13,829 nt of DNA from Symbiobacteriaceae bacterium. Lineage in GTDB: Bacteria > Bacillota_E > Symbiobacteriia > Symbiobacteriales > Symbiobacteriaceae. A model generated the notes under the pieces. That model was given only the letters and a program-made list of their open reading frames with translations. It was not told the origin of the DNA and did no database searches. Both the position numbers and the translations under genes were made by a program. This document shows positions 7,494 through 13,829 of this stretch, in pieces. Position 1 is the stretch's first letter. Each line of letters starts with the position of its first letter. The stretch covers positions 1-13,829 of the forward strand of contig DAHVXO010000161.1 in NCBI GenBank assembly GCA_027356675.1. The letters are read 5' to 3'.

Positions 7494-7536
7494 CATCGTA
7501 CCTGCGGGAGTACTTTTCTCGTACTTCCGTACGATG
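7494..7536. promoter_or_regulatory. Nested GTAC-rich dyad between divergent genes, candidate operator
   Basis: CATCGTAC (7494-7501) is the exact inverse of GTACGATG (7529-7536). Inside it AGTAC (7509-7513) is inverted as GTACT (7521-7525), so GTAC appears four times in 35 bp. It lies between the MFS and TauE/SafE gene starts, the usual place for a shared operator. No clear sigma-A hexamer pair could be assigned on either strand. Confidence 0.5.
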
Positions 7537-7583
7537 CCACCCTAGTTCACTATTCAACTATACGACCATAAGCAGGTGAAACG

Positions 7584-8342
7584 GTGCCCAACCCCGCCGT
7601 CCTGATCCTCTCGGGCCTCCTCGTCTTCAGCGGCGCCATCGTATCGGCCATGGCCGGTTTTGGATTCGGCATCGCTACGATTCCGTTCTTTCTTCTGCTC
7701 TACCCGCCCAAGACGACCCTGGCCCTCACCCTCTTGGTCACCACGTACGGCGTGGCGGTGCAGTGGCTCCGGGTCCGAAAGCACGCCGACTACCGGCTGG
7801 TTCTGGGACTGTCGGCAGGCGCCGCCGTCGGTCTGCCGTTGGGCGGCCTTCTTCTCTCCGTGATCAGCGAGCCTGTGCTCAAGGCCCTGATCGGCGCAGC
7901 TGTACTCGTCGCCGCGACGCGAATGCTGCTGCGGCCCCCGGAGGCAGACCTCCCGTCGCGCCGCCCCCACCTGGCCACCAACCTTGCCACCGGCTTCGGC
8001 GCGGGCCTGCTCTCCACCTCGGTCGGGCAGCCGGGCCTTCCCATCGCCTTCCTCATGGCCTGGACACGGGTGCACAAAGAGACGGTGAGAGCCACCATCG
8101 TTTCGTTCTTCGTGCTGCTGGACCTGGGCTCCGTCGCCACTTATCTGGTGCAGGGCATCATCACCACCCGCACGGCGCTGATCGGCGTCGCAATGGCCCC
8201 TTTCTATTTCACAGGCCTCTTCATGGGCGACCACTTCTTCCGGCGCACTGGCCACACCGCGTACCGCAGGGTCATGCTTGCCGTGCTCTCCGTTGCCGCC
8301 TTCATGGGCGTCTTGAATGGACTCATAGCCCTGCTTGGGTAG
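7584..8342 (+). CDS. TauE/SafE-family permease
   Basis: This 252-residue integral membrane protein has about eight hydrophobic segments. It shows the family's two-halves layout: GAIVSAMAGFGFGIATIPFFLL (about 18-39) in the first half and TGFGAGLLSTSVGQPGLPIAFL (about 137-158) in the second. The G-x-G-F-G-x-G repeat and the 'S-x-G-x-x-G-x-P' segment are typical of TauE/SafE (PF01925) proteins. Characterised members transport sulfite, sulfoacetate or other organic anions, usually as exporters. The substrate here is unknown. It starts with GTG 7584, with AGGTGA at 7574-7579 only 4 nt upstream, so the ribosome binding site is tight. It is divergent from the MFS gene and alone on its strand, ending before a convergent hairpin. 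No sulfur genes are nearby to suggest a substrate. Confidence 0.9.
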   Translation: MPNPAVLILSGLLVFSGAIVSAMAGFGFGIATIPFFLLLYPPKTTLALTLLVTTYGVAVQWLRVRKHADYRLVLGLSAGAAVGLPLGGLLLSVISEPVLKALIGAAVLVAATRMLLRPPEADLPSRRPHLATNLATGFGAGLLSTSVGQPGLPIAFLMAWTRVHKETVRATIVSFFVLLDLGSVATYLVQGIITTRTALIGVAMAPFYFTGLFMGDHFFRRTGHTAYRRVMLAVLSVAAFMGVLNGLIALLG

Positions 8343-8427
8343 AGCCCCGTTCAGGCGCACAGACGACCTGGGACTTGATCCCCTTGAACGCCGTGCCCCA
8401 TCAGGGATATGCTGAGGCCTGAAGGCC

Positions 8428-8459
8428 GAAGGCGCTTCCCTGGTATAGGAAGCGCCTTC
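8428..8459. terminator. Bidirectional hairpin between convergent genes
   Basis: GAAGGCGCTTCC (8428-8439) pairs perfectly with GGAAGCGCCTTC (8448-8459) around an 8-nt loop, a 12-bp stem. It lies 86 nt after the permease stop and 58 nt beyond the aminotransferase stop. Neither side has a true T-run, so it may act as a weak terminator or as a 3'-end protecting hairpin for both transcripts. Confidence 0.65.
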
Positions 8460-8485
8460 ATCCGTTGCAGCGCTCATCGGCACTC

Positions 8486-8510
8486 TGAGTTCGCACTCAC
8501 CCCGCACTCA
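8486..8510 (+). repeat. Second copy of the TGAGT-TCGC-ACTCA repeat
   Basis: TGAGTTCGCACTCA (8486-8499), followed after CCC by CGCACTCA, matches 5801-5825 at 22 of 25 positions; the differences lie in the three-base spacer. TGAGT and ACTCA can form a small hairpin with a TCGC loop. As at the first copy, it sits in an intergenic 3' region, 7 bp from the aminotransferase stop codon. Confidence 0.75.
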
Positions 8511-8516
8511 ATCCTT

Positions 8517-9890
8517 TTAGCCCTGAGCGCCTACGGTAGAAAAGACCGAACGGACGGCCCTGTCCAGGATGTCGACGAGCCGGTCCAGTTGCTCTCTGGT
8601 GATTACCAGGGGCGGAGAGACGGCCATTATGAAGCCGCCCAGGGCCCGAACCAGCAGGCCCTCAGCCCGGCAGGCCATCTCTACCCGCCTGGCAGCCATG
8701 AGGTCGGCGGGGGGTGCCTTGGTGGCTCGGTCCTGAACCAGCTCCACACCGATCATCAGACCCTTGCCACGCACGTCGCCGATCCACGGGTTATTCAATG
8801 AACGGAACCGCTTCAGGGCATAGTCTCCCAACTCCCGAGCCCGTTCGAGCAGGTGTTCCTCTTCCAGAATCCGCAGGTTCTCCAGGGCGACCGCGGCTGC
8901 CACCGGGTGTCCGGAGTAAGTGAAGCCGTGGTTGAAGTAGGCGGTGCCGTCGCCCTTGAGCGCTTCGTAAACCCGGTCGTGGATGATGCTTGCCCCCAGT
9001 GGCATGTAGCCGCTGGTAATGCCCTTGGCCGCGGTGATGATGTCGGGTACCACGCCCCAGTGTTCAATCCCAAACCACTTGCCCGTGCGGCCGAATGCGT
9101 TGATCACTTCATCGGCGATGAAGAGCACGTCATACTTGTCGCAGATGGCCCGGATCTGCCGGAAGTACTCCTGGGGCGGGTCGATGATGCCGCCCACTCC
9201 CCCGATGGGCTCGGAGATAAAGGCCGCAACATTCTCGGGGCCGAGTTCCAGAATCGTCCGTTCCAGTTCGTCGGCACAGGCCAAACCGCAGGACGGGTAC
9301 TCCCTGGCCAGCGGACAGCGGTAGCAGTACGGGCTGGGAATGTGGGCGAACCCGCCCACATAGGGCGCAAAGTTGACGCGTACAGCTTCGATGCCGGTGG
9401 CGGTCATGGCGCCGTACGAGACGCCGTGGTAGGCCCGCTGTCCGGCGATGATCATCTGCTTGGTGGAGTTGCCCCGCCGTACATGGTAGAGACGGGCGAT
9501 CTTGAGGCTGGTCTCATTCGCCTCCGAACCGCCGCTGGTGAAGAAGGCGCGGTTGAGTCCTGCGGGCGTCAACTCGGCCAGCTTGGCAGCTAGTGCAACG
9601 GCGGGAACGTTGCCATAGCTCCAGAAGAGCGACCAGAACGGCAGGACCTCCATCTGCCTGCGGGCAGCCTCGGCCAGTTCCGTGCGGCCGTAACCCACGT
9701 TGGTCAGCCAGAGCGCACCGATGCCATCGATGTATTCCTTCCCGTCAATGTCGGTGATCATGGCTCCGTCACCCTTGACCATTAGCAGGGGGCCATTTTC
9801 CTCATGATCCCCCAGGATTGTGTTGGGGTGGAGCACATGCTTCGTGTCTAACGCTTTCCATTCTGCGGGCCGGCGCTTCTCATTATTCAT
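8517..9890 (-). CDS. Class III (omega) PLP-dependent aminotransferase
   Basis: This is a 457-residue fold-type I aminotransferase of the class III family, which moves amino groups from omega-amines or amino acids to a keto acid. Visible features: DIDGKEYIDGIGALWLTNVGYG (N-terminal substrate region), the phosphate-binding TSGGSEAN (118-125), the coenzyme-ring Asp in FIADEVINAFGRTG (D260), and the PLP Schiff-base lysine in AAKGITSGYMPLGA (K289). A Cys cluster CYRC...C...C (residues 189, 192, 201, 205) resembles one seen in several putrescine- or beta-alanine-type relatives and might bind metal. Length is normal. ATG 9890 overlaps the acetyltransferase stop by 4 nt (ATGA) and has GGAGGG about 8 nt upstream, so the two genes are translationally coupled. 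The substrate is unproven; context points to an amine, a polyamine product or a beta-amino acid. Confidence 0.94.
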   Translation of the reverse strand: MNNEKRRPAEWKALDTKHVLHPNTILGDHEENGPLLMVKGDGAMITDIDGKEYIDGIGALWLTNVGYGRTELAEAARRQMEVLPFWSLFWSYGNVPAVALAAKLAELTPAGLNRAFFTSGGSEANETSLKIARLYHVRRGNSTKQMIIAGQRAYHGVSYGAMTATGIEAVRVNFAPYVGGFAHIPSPYCYRCPLAREYPSCGLACADELERTILELGPENVAAFISEPIGGVGGIIDPPQEYFRQIRAICDKYDVLFIADEVINAFGRTGKWFGIEHWGVVPDIITAAKGITSGYMPLGASIIHDRVYEALKGDGTAYFNHGFTYSGHPVAAAVALENLRILEEEHLLERARELGDYALKRFRSLNNPWIGDVRGKGLMIGVELVQDRATKAPPADLMAARRVEMACRAEGLLVRALGGFIMAVSPPLVITREQLDRLVDILDRAVRSVFSTVGAQG

Positions 9891-10648
9891 TGCGGTGTCC
9901 CTCCATAGGTTGTGGCTGCGTCAGGTTCCAGTGGCAACAGGGGTACCGGTCGATCACCCAGACGGGTGCGAAACTCTTGCAGAGCGGTCCGGCAGTAGGC
10001 TGGCGCCCAGGCGCACCAGATCGGTGTCAGCGATTGAATCAGGAAGTCCGGAGAAATCGCCGTGGCCATGCGCAACTCGGGGCTCGCGGGCAGAAAGAGC
10101 AGGTCGAGATAAGTCACAGGCTCCTGGTTGACTCCCAGCGGCGGCTGCACGTAGCGGCAGTCAAGCCGGAAAAAACCCAGGTGTTTAAAGTAGCGCCATC
10201 GCTCAACGAGGCCCATCGCGGTCTTGAGTTCCTGTTCGGCGTACGCCGTCGGGGTGCGGCTAGGATTCTCCACTTCGATAAAGAGACCGGTCGCTCCCGG
10301 GAAGCCATTGCGATGGGCTTCCCGGTCCAGCACGGACTTGCGGTAGTCGAAGAGCAGGCGGGATAATCCCTGCCCCCTGGCCCTTCGATCAAGCACCATG
10401 TACTCGGAGAACCCGGCACCCGTGGCAATTATGCTGCTGAACAGCGATCCGCCCATGACCTGGTCACCCGCTTTGGCCACCACCAGGTGAAAGCTCCGCA
10501 GGGCCTGCGGGCCGGCGGCCAAGAACTCCCGCATCCGCTGCACCCCGAGGCAGACGTTGCCATCGGCGAAGGTGGCTTGGAGCAGAGCCGCAAACTGTTC
10601 TACATCGCAATCGGCCGGATCGATAACCTCTTTCAGTTGGAATTGCAT
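9887..10648 (-). CDS. GNAT-family N-acetyltransferase
   Basis: This is a 253-residue acetyltransferase of the GCN5-related family. The acetyl-CoA pyrophosphate loop is visible as DRRARGQGLSRLLFDYRK (motif A, RGQGLS), preceded by a strand with FSEYMVLD. The N-terminal helix DVEQFAALLQATFADGN is also family-like. The C-terminal third (after about residue 165) is longer than in minimal GNATs and is not recognised. I chose ATG 10648: GGGGAGGA lies 8 nt upstream, and the upstream ATG 10678 would lie at or before the predicted sigma-54 start point (about 10677). It is the first gene after the sigma-54 promoter and overlaps the aminotransferase, so it presumably acetylates a substrate of the same pathway. 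B. subtilis has a comparable acetyltransferase/class III aminotransferase pairing (yodP/yodT), but homology is not established here. Confidence 0.85.
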   Translation of the reverse strand: MQFQLKEVIDPADCDVEQFAALLQATFADGNVCLGVQRMREFLAAGPQALRSFHLVVAKAGDQVMGGSLFSSIIATGAGFSEYMVLDRRARGQGLSRLLFDYRKSVLDREAHRNGFPGATGLFIEVENPSRTPTAYAEQELKTAMGLVERWRYFKHLGFFRLDCRYVQPPLGVNQEPVTYLDLLFLPASPELRMATAISPDFLIQSLTPIWCAWAPAYCRTALQEFRTRLGDRPVPLLPLEPDAATTYGGTPQ

Positions 10649-10687
10649 CCGGTGAATCCTCCCCTGCAGCGCTGTCATTCACAATAA

Positions 10688-10703
10688 AGCAAGAAGCGTG
10701 CCA
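10688..10703 (-). promoter_or_regulatory. Sigma-54 (-24/-12) promoter of the acetyltransferase-aminotransferase operon
   Basis: Read on the - strand this is TGGCACG-CTTC-TTGCT, matching every conserved base of the sigma-54 consensus TGGCAC-N5-TTGCW. The -24 element is 10697-10703 and the -12 element 10688-10692. Transcription would begin near 10677, 29 nt before the acetyltransferase ATG. The gene immediately upstream encodes a sigma-54 activator, which strengthens the call. Confidence 0.85.
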
Positions 10704-10726
10704 TCTCTGCAGAACGATGGCACGCT
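10695..10726 (-). terminator. Perfect inverted repeat overlapping the -24 box (probable terminator of the activator gene)
   Basis: AGCGTGCCATC (10695-10705) is the exact inverse of GATGGCACGCT (10716-10726), with a 10-bp spacer. Read on the - strand the stem is followed by TCTTGCTTTATTG, T-rich enough to act as a terminator for the upstream activator gene. The downstream arm also contains the -24 element. It could instead be a protein-binding dyad at the promoter. Confidence 0.65.
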
Positions 10727-10823
10727 CTCGTATACCAGGCATGGGCTGCCGCCGCGTCAAACGTTGGCTCAGTGGTGAGGGAATCCCCAAGGGTGACCAG
10801 CGGGGGCTACTTGACCCAATACA

Positions 10824-10839
10824 GATGCGCAGACGCATC
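10824..10839. promoter_or_regulatory. Dyad, candidate enhancer site for the sigma-54 activator
   Basis: GATGCG (10824-10829) and CGCATC (10834-10839) form a perfect inverted repeat around CAGA. It is centred about 130 bp upstream of the -24/-12 element, in the range usual for bacterial enhancer-binding proteins. It is 17 bp beyond the activator stop codon, so a small termination hairpin is an alternative, but no T-run follows. Confidence 0.5.
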
Positions 10840-10856
10840 ACATGGGCAAGGATGCA

Positions 10857-12602
10857 TCAATCATTCACGTGCGTTCGACCGGGGAAAAACTGCTTGAGTT
10901 TGCGTACAACAGTCGATTGGTTGACGCCGAGCAATTGTGCCATCTCCCGGGTGGACTTACAGCGCTGCATGGCCAGCGTAAGCAACTGGCGCTCCAGCGC
11001 AGCCTGGGCTTCGGGGAAGGAGATCAGGTTCAGCACCTGCACGGGCAGGCCGGGGGGCGTGGCTGTATGCCCCACCACGTCTGACGGCAAGTCCTTGGGC
11101 TGGATCACCGTGCTCGACGTGGTGACAACCAGCCGCACCACTTGATTCTCCAGCTCCCGCACGTTGCCGGGCCACGGATAGCGGCACAACAGGGTCATGG
11201 CTTCCTGGCTGAGGGTGCGTACCCGTTGGTATTTGATGACGGCGCCGGTCAGGAAGTATTCCAGCAGGGCGGGCACATCTTCCGGCCGCTCTCGCAGGGG
11301 GGGAATGTGAATCAGCACGACGTTAAGCCGCCAGAACAGATCCTCCCGAAAACTCCCCTGGGTCACCATGGCACGCAGATCCCGGTTGGTGGCCGCGATC
11401 ACCCGGACATCGACGACCTTGGGGTGGCGCCCGCCCACCCGTGTCACGGTCTTTTCCTGCAGGAAGCGGAGGAGCTTGGTCTGCAGGCCCAGGGGCAGCT
11501 CACCGATCTCGTCCAGGAAGAGAGTTCCGCCGTCCGCGGACTCAATTAGCCCGCGCCTGCCTTCCCGGTTTGCCCCGGTGAAGGTACCGCCCTCGTACCC
11601 GAACATCTCCGATTCGATCAGGCTCTCTGGCAGGGCTGCGCAGTCAATGGTCTGGAACGGTCGGTCTACCCGGGGGCTCCAGCGATGCAGCAGACGGGCC
11701 AGTTGCCCCTTGCCCACCCCGGACTCACCGGTAATCAGGACCGTTGCATCCACCGACGCGACCCGGCCTACCAGATCCAGGACCTCCTGCATCACCCGGC
11801 TGGCAAAGACCGGCACCGATTCATCCCGCTGCAGCCGGGCATTCAGCAGGCGGAGTTCGGTGCGGTAGCGTTCGGCGAGGGTCTCGGTCTCTGCCAGTTG
11901 GGCGATTAGGTGGTTCAGGTCGGTCACATCGCGGGAGACCGATACGACCCGACTGAGGTTGCCCTCGGCATCCAGGATCGGGATGCTGGTCACCACCAGG
12001 CGGCGCCCGGTACGAGTCGCCTGGACCACAGTCTGCCGCTCGCGGGTGCGGATCACCTCACGGGTGAGCGACGGGGTGAAGACCCCCTGGGATTCCAGTT
12101 CCTTGACACCGCGCCCCTGCAGCTCCTCGGCTGACAAACCGTAAAACCGTTCGCAGGCAGCATTGACCTGCAGCACACGCCCTTCGCCGTCTGTGATGAA
12201 GATCTCATCAAAGCTGGCCTGAATCACCGTCTCCAACTCGACCCGGGCAGCGCTGGTCTCAGCCAGGTGCTGGGCCAGGCGTGGCACTTCGTCCGGGGCG
12301 GTGAAGAGTATCACCGTGCCCGTTTCCCTGTCGTGTTTGGCCGGAATGGCCAGAACCGGTCCGCCCGGCCACTGCAGTTCAGCGCTGTGAGTGGCAAACG
12401 GCCACGGAAACCCCGGCAGCACCTGGGCGGCGGGGTACCCCACCAGGGCTTCGACGGGCAGCCCCCGCAAGCGTACCATGGCTTGATTGACGCGCACCAA
12501 GTGACCCCGGAGATCCAGCAGAGCCATTCCCAGCGGGGAGCGATCCCACAGCTCCCACTCCGGTGGCCGCATTCCTATGGACTTTTCCGGCAACGCGGCC
12601 AT
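10857..12602 (-). CDS. PAS-domain sigma-54-dependent transcriptional activator
   Basis: This is a 581-residue enhancer-binding protein that uses ATP hydrolysis to open sigma-54 promoters. Layout: a PAS-like region (about 16-60, ...GMALLDLRGHLVRVNQAMVRLRG), a clearer PAS domain with PAC tail (about 121-230, FDEIFITDGEGRVLQVNAACERFYG ... VSRDVTDL), a coiled linker (about 231-260), the AAA+ domain (about 263-500), and a C-terminal Fis/TyrR-type helix-turn-helix (about 549-572, TREMAQLLGVNQSTVVRKLKQF). AAA+ motifs: Walker A GESGVGKG (292-299), the sigma-54-contact loop GTFTGA (339-344; usually GAFTGA), Walker B TLFLDEIGELP, arginine region LFWRLNV, and sensor II PWPGNVREL. It has no receiver or membrane domain, so it likely senses a cytoplasmic ligand through PAS. 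The ATG 12602 follows GGGTGGTG. It is the natural activator of the sigma-54 promoter just downstream. Confidence 0.95.
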   Translation of the reverse strand: MAALPEKSIGMRPPEWELWDRSPLGMALLDLRGHLVRVNQAMVRLRGLPVEALVGYPAAQVLPGFPWPFATHSAELQWPGGPVLAIPAKHDRETGTVILFTAPDEVPRLAQHLAETSAARVELETVIQASFDEIFITDGEGRVLQVNAACERFYGLSAEELQGRGVKELESQGVFTPSLTREVIRTRERQTVVQATRTGRRLVVTSIPILDAEGNLSRVVSVSRDVTDLNHLIAQLAETETLAERYRTELRLLNARLQRDESVPVFASRVMQEVLDLVGRVASVDATVLITGESGVGKGQLARLLHRWSPRVDRPFQTIDCAALPESLIESEMFGYEGGTFTGANREGRRGLIESADGGTLFLDEIGELPLGLQTKLLRFLQEKTVTRVGGRHPKVVDVRVIAATNRDLRAMVTQGSFREDLFWRLNVVLIHIPPLRERPEDVPALLEYFLTGAVIKYQRVRTLSQEAMTLLCRYPWPGNVRELENQVVRLVVTTSSTVIQPKDLPSDVVGHTATPPGLPVQVLNLISFPEAQAALERQLLTLAMQRCKSTREMAQLLGVNQSTVVRKLKQFFPGRTHVND

Positions 12603-12640
12603 AGCACCACCCTATCTCTGTATTAATAACTTTCACCTGA

Positions 12641-12659
12641 GATGCGAACTTTTCTCACT
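12641..12659. repeat. Short repeat related to the block after secA
   Basis: GATGCGAACTTTTCTCACT matches 5747-5765 at 16 of 19 bases. All three differences are G/C swaps. It lies in the AT-richer leader region of the activator gene, 39 bp before its ATG. The match is short and could be chance, but together with the 5801/8486 pair it hints at a small dispersed repeat family. Confidence 0.4.
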
Positions 12660-12720
12660 TTCGATGTTTCGTTCACCAAAGCGTCCCGTTATTCCTTTCA
12701 GCATATACCGTAAATCGCAC

Positions 12721-12752
12721 ACAAGACCTGCAGTGCAGACTGCAGGTCTTGT
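12721..12752 (-). terminator. Perfect 13-bp hairpin after the PotD-like gene
   Basis: ACAAGACCTGCAG (12721-12733) and CTGCAGGTCTTGT (12740-12752) are exact inverses around a 6-nt loop. It begins 13 bp after the PotD-like stop codon, the expected place for a terminator separating the transporter gene from the activator gene. The - strand tail (GTGCGATTTACGG) has no good T-run, so termination may be partial. Confidence 0.7.
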
Positions 12753-12765
12753 TTCGGCTGGAGCC

Positions 12766-13829
12766 TTATTGAGAGGACTTTAACTCAGTGAAGGTGCGGT
12801 CGAAGAGCGAGGCGGCTTCGCCCAGGTCACTGGCGTACTCGGCCTTTGTTAGCCACTCCTGGGGCGGATAGGAGGCAACGTTGCTCTTCACCTCCGCCGG
12901 CAGCAGTTTGTAACCTTCAGCGTTGGGCAGACCGTAAGGAAATGCAGTGCCAATCTTGGCGGCCACCTTCGGCTGCAGGAGGTAGTTTACGAAGACGTGA
13001 GCGGTGTATGTGTGGGGGGCGCTCTTGGGAATCGCCACACTGTCAAGCCAGAGGCCGCCGCCATCCTGGGGCATGACGTACTTGATATTCGGATTCTCTT
13101 TCATGGCCAGGGCCGCTTCGCCATTCCACACGACGCCGAGCCAGGCCTCTTCGCTGATCAGCAACCCCTTGGGGCTGTCGCTGTCCCAGGCCTTGATGTT
13201 TGGCAGCAACTTGCGCAGCCAATCCTGGGCGGTCTTTACCTTGGCCGGATCCGTTTCATTCCGGGAGAAGCCGCTGGCCTGGAGCCCGATGGTCATGATC
13301 TCCCGGCTGTCGTCCAGGGCGACGATGCGGTTCTTGTACTTGGGGTTCAGCAGATCAGCCCACTTGGTGGGCGGGGTGGTCACGAGCTTGCTGTTGTATG
13401 CGATGCCCACCGTACCCCACATGTAGGGAATGGAGTACTTGTTGCCGGGGTCGTGGGTGAGGTTGGTAAAGCCCGGCACAGTATACTTGAAGTTGGGGAT
13501 CTGGGTCAGGTCGATGCGCTGCAGGAGTCCCTGCTGGATCAGCGATTGGATCATGTAGGTGCTGGGAACGACCAAGTCATAGGTGCCGCCGCCGGCCTGC
13601 AGCTTGGCCGCCATCTCCTCGTTGGAAGAGTAGGTATCATAGTTGACGTGAACCCCGAATTCGGCCTCGAATTCCTGCAGCACCTCTTCAGGCATGTATT
13701 CGGACCAACTGAAGAGGTTGAGGGTCTTGCTCAGCTTGCTCTTGTCCACCGTGTATTCGACCGGCTGAGCTGGAGCCGGAGCCGAAGCCGGAGCCGCAGG
13801 GGCCGTTGTCGCCGCCTTGTTCTCTGCGG
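12766..13829 (-). CDS. potD: Polyamine (spermidine/putrescine) ABC transporter substrate-binding protein, 5' end outside window
   Basis: The open frame runs off the right edge, so the signal peptide and start are not visible. The first visible residues are an Ala/Pro-rich linker (KAATTAPAAPASAPAP...), typical of the stretch after a Gram-positive lipoprotein anchor. The mature domain starts TLNLFSWSEYMPEEVLQEFE, a PotD/PotF-type opening. Residues that bind polyamine in E. coli PotD have counterparts: the W-x-E-Y near the start, S-x-Y in VVPSTYM, DDSREIM, WNGEA and LWLDSVAIP (Trp and Asp). This supports a polyamine or related cationic ligand. It would act outside the membrane, delivering ligand to a PotABC-type permease presumably encoded upstream of the window. 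A GTG within the frame (13747-13749) is internal, not the start. It is co-oriented with the activator and catabolic genes, but a hairpin separates them. Confidence 0.9.
   Translation of the reverse strand, partial: AENKAATTAPAAPASAPAPAQPVEYTVDKSKLSKTLNLFSWSEYMPEEVLQEFEAEFGVHVNYDTYSSNEEMAAKLQAGGGTYDLVVPSTYMIQSLIQQGLLQRIDLTQIPNFKYTVPGFTNLTHDPGNKYSIPYMWGTVGIAYNSKLVTTPPTKWADLLNPKYKNRIVALDDSREIMTIGLQASGFSRNETDPAKVKTAQDWLRKLLPNIKAWDSDSPKGLLISEEAWLGVVWNGEAALAMKENPNIKYVMPQDGGGLWLDSVAIPKSAPHTYTAHVFVNYLLQPKVAAKIGTAFPYGLPNAEGYKLLPAEVKSNVASYPPQEWLTKAEYASDLGEAASLFDRTFTELKSSQ

Noticed and set aside
7432..7557. Upstream extension of the MFS gene to TTG 7557
   Set aside because: It would add 42 residues atypical of the family and cover a nested dyad, and no ribosome binding site is seen at 7557. 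TTG 7431 has GGGAG at good spacing. It cannot be fully excluded.
7554..8507. 317-codon frame on the - strand, antisense to the TauE/SafE permease
   Set aside because: It is highly charged and low in hydrophobic residues, with no domain. The + strand frame is an obvious permease.
8853..9593. 246-codon frame on the + strand, antisense to the aminotransferase
   Set aside because: There are no recognisable motifs and no ribosome binding site, while the - strand shows all PLP-enzyme motifs.
10649..10678. Earlier ATG 10678 for the acetyltransferase
   Set aside because: The predicted sigma-54 start point is about 10677, and the strong GGGGAGGA lies inside this extension, positioned for ATG 10648.
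13747..13749. GTG as start of the PotD-like protein
   Set aside because: The frame continues upstream through an Ala/Pro-rich linker to the window edge, so the true start lies outside the window.

Overview
The window looks like chromosome of a GC-rich, endospore-lineage Firmicute, most like Symbiobacterium or a relative. This is an inference from gene order, strong AGGAGG-type ribosome binding sites with frequent GTG/TTG starts, a long-form ribosome hibernation factor, and a Gram-positive-style SecA carrying the C-terminal zinc motif. No rRNA, tRNA, CRISPR array or transposase is visible.

Left part (1-5892, all + strand): the C-terminal end of fliD, then fliS, a fliT-like gene, hpf with a strong terminator, a 378-residue protein of unknown function that resembles a degenerate MobA/CofC-type nucleotidyltransferase, and secA. 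This is the fliD-fliS-fliT-hpf-secA order of Bacillus subtilis, with the unknown gene inserted and prfB missing after secA. secA appears to have its own sigma-A promoter. Between promoter and gene lies a leader whose first transcribed bases can pair with bases just before the ribosome binding site, and which holds a terminator hairpin plus a competing hairpin. It is a candidate attenuator or riboswitch-like element. After secA come a 10-bp-phased TGAGT repeat array and a terminator.

Middle part (5893-8516): a 285-bp stretch without a convincing gene, an MFS exporter on the - strand, and a divergently transcribed TauE/SafE-family permease. A nested GTAC-rich dyad lies between the two. A 25-bp repeat related to the array after secA lies beyond the permease.

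Right part (8517-13829, all - strand): in transcription order, a PotD-like polyamine-binding protein (5' end beyond the window), a PAS-PAS-AAA+-HTH sigma-54 activator, a GNAT acetyltransferase, and a class III aminotransferase that overlaps the acetyltransferase by 4 nt. A sequence matching every conserved base of a -24/-12 sigma-54 promoter sits just upstream of the acetyltransferase. A perfect dyad about 120 bp further upstream could be the activator's enhancer site. Together these suggest a ligand-sensing amine or polyamine uptake and catabolism unit in which the activator switches on the acetyltransferase-aminotransferase pair. The substrate is not determined by the sequence.
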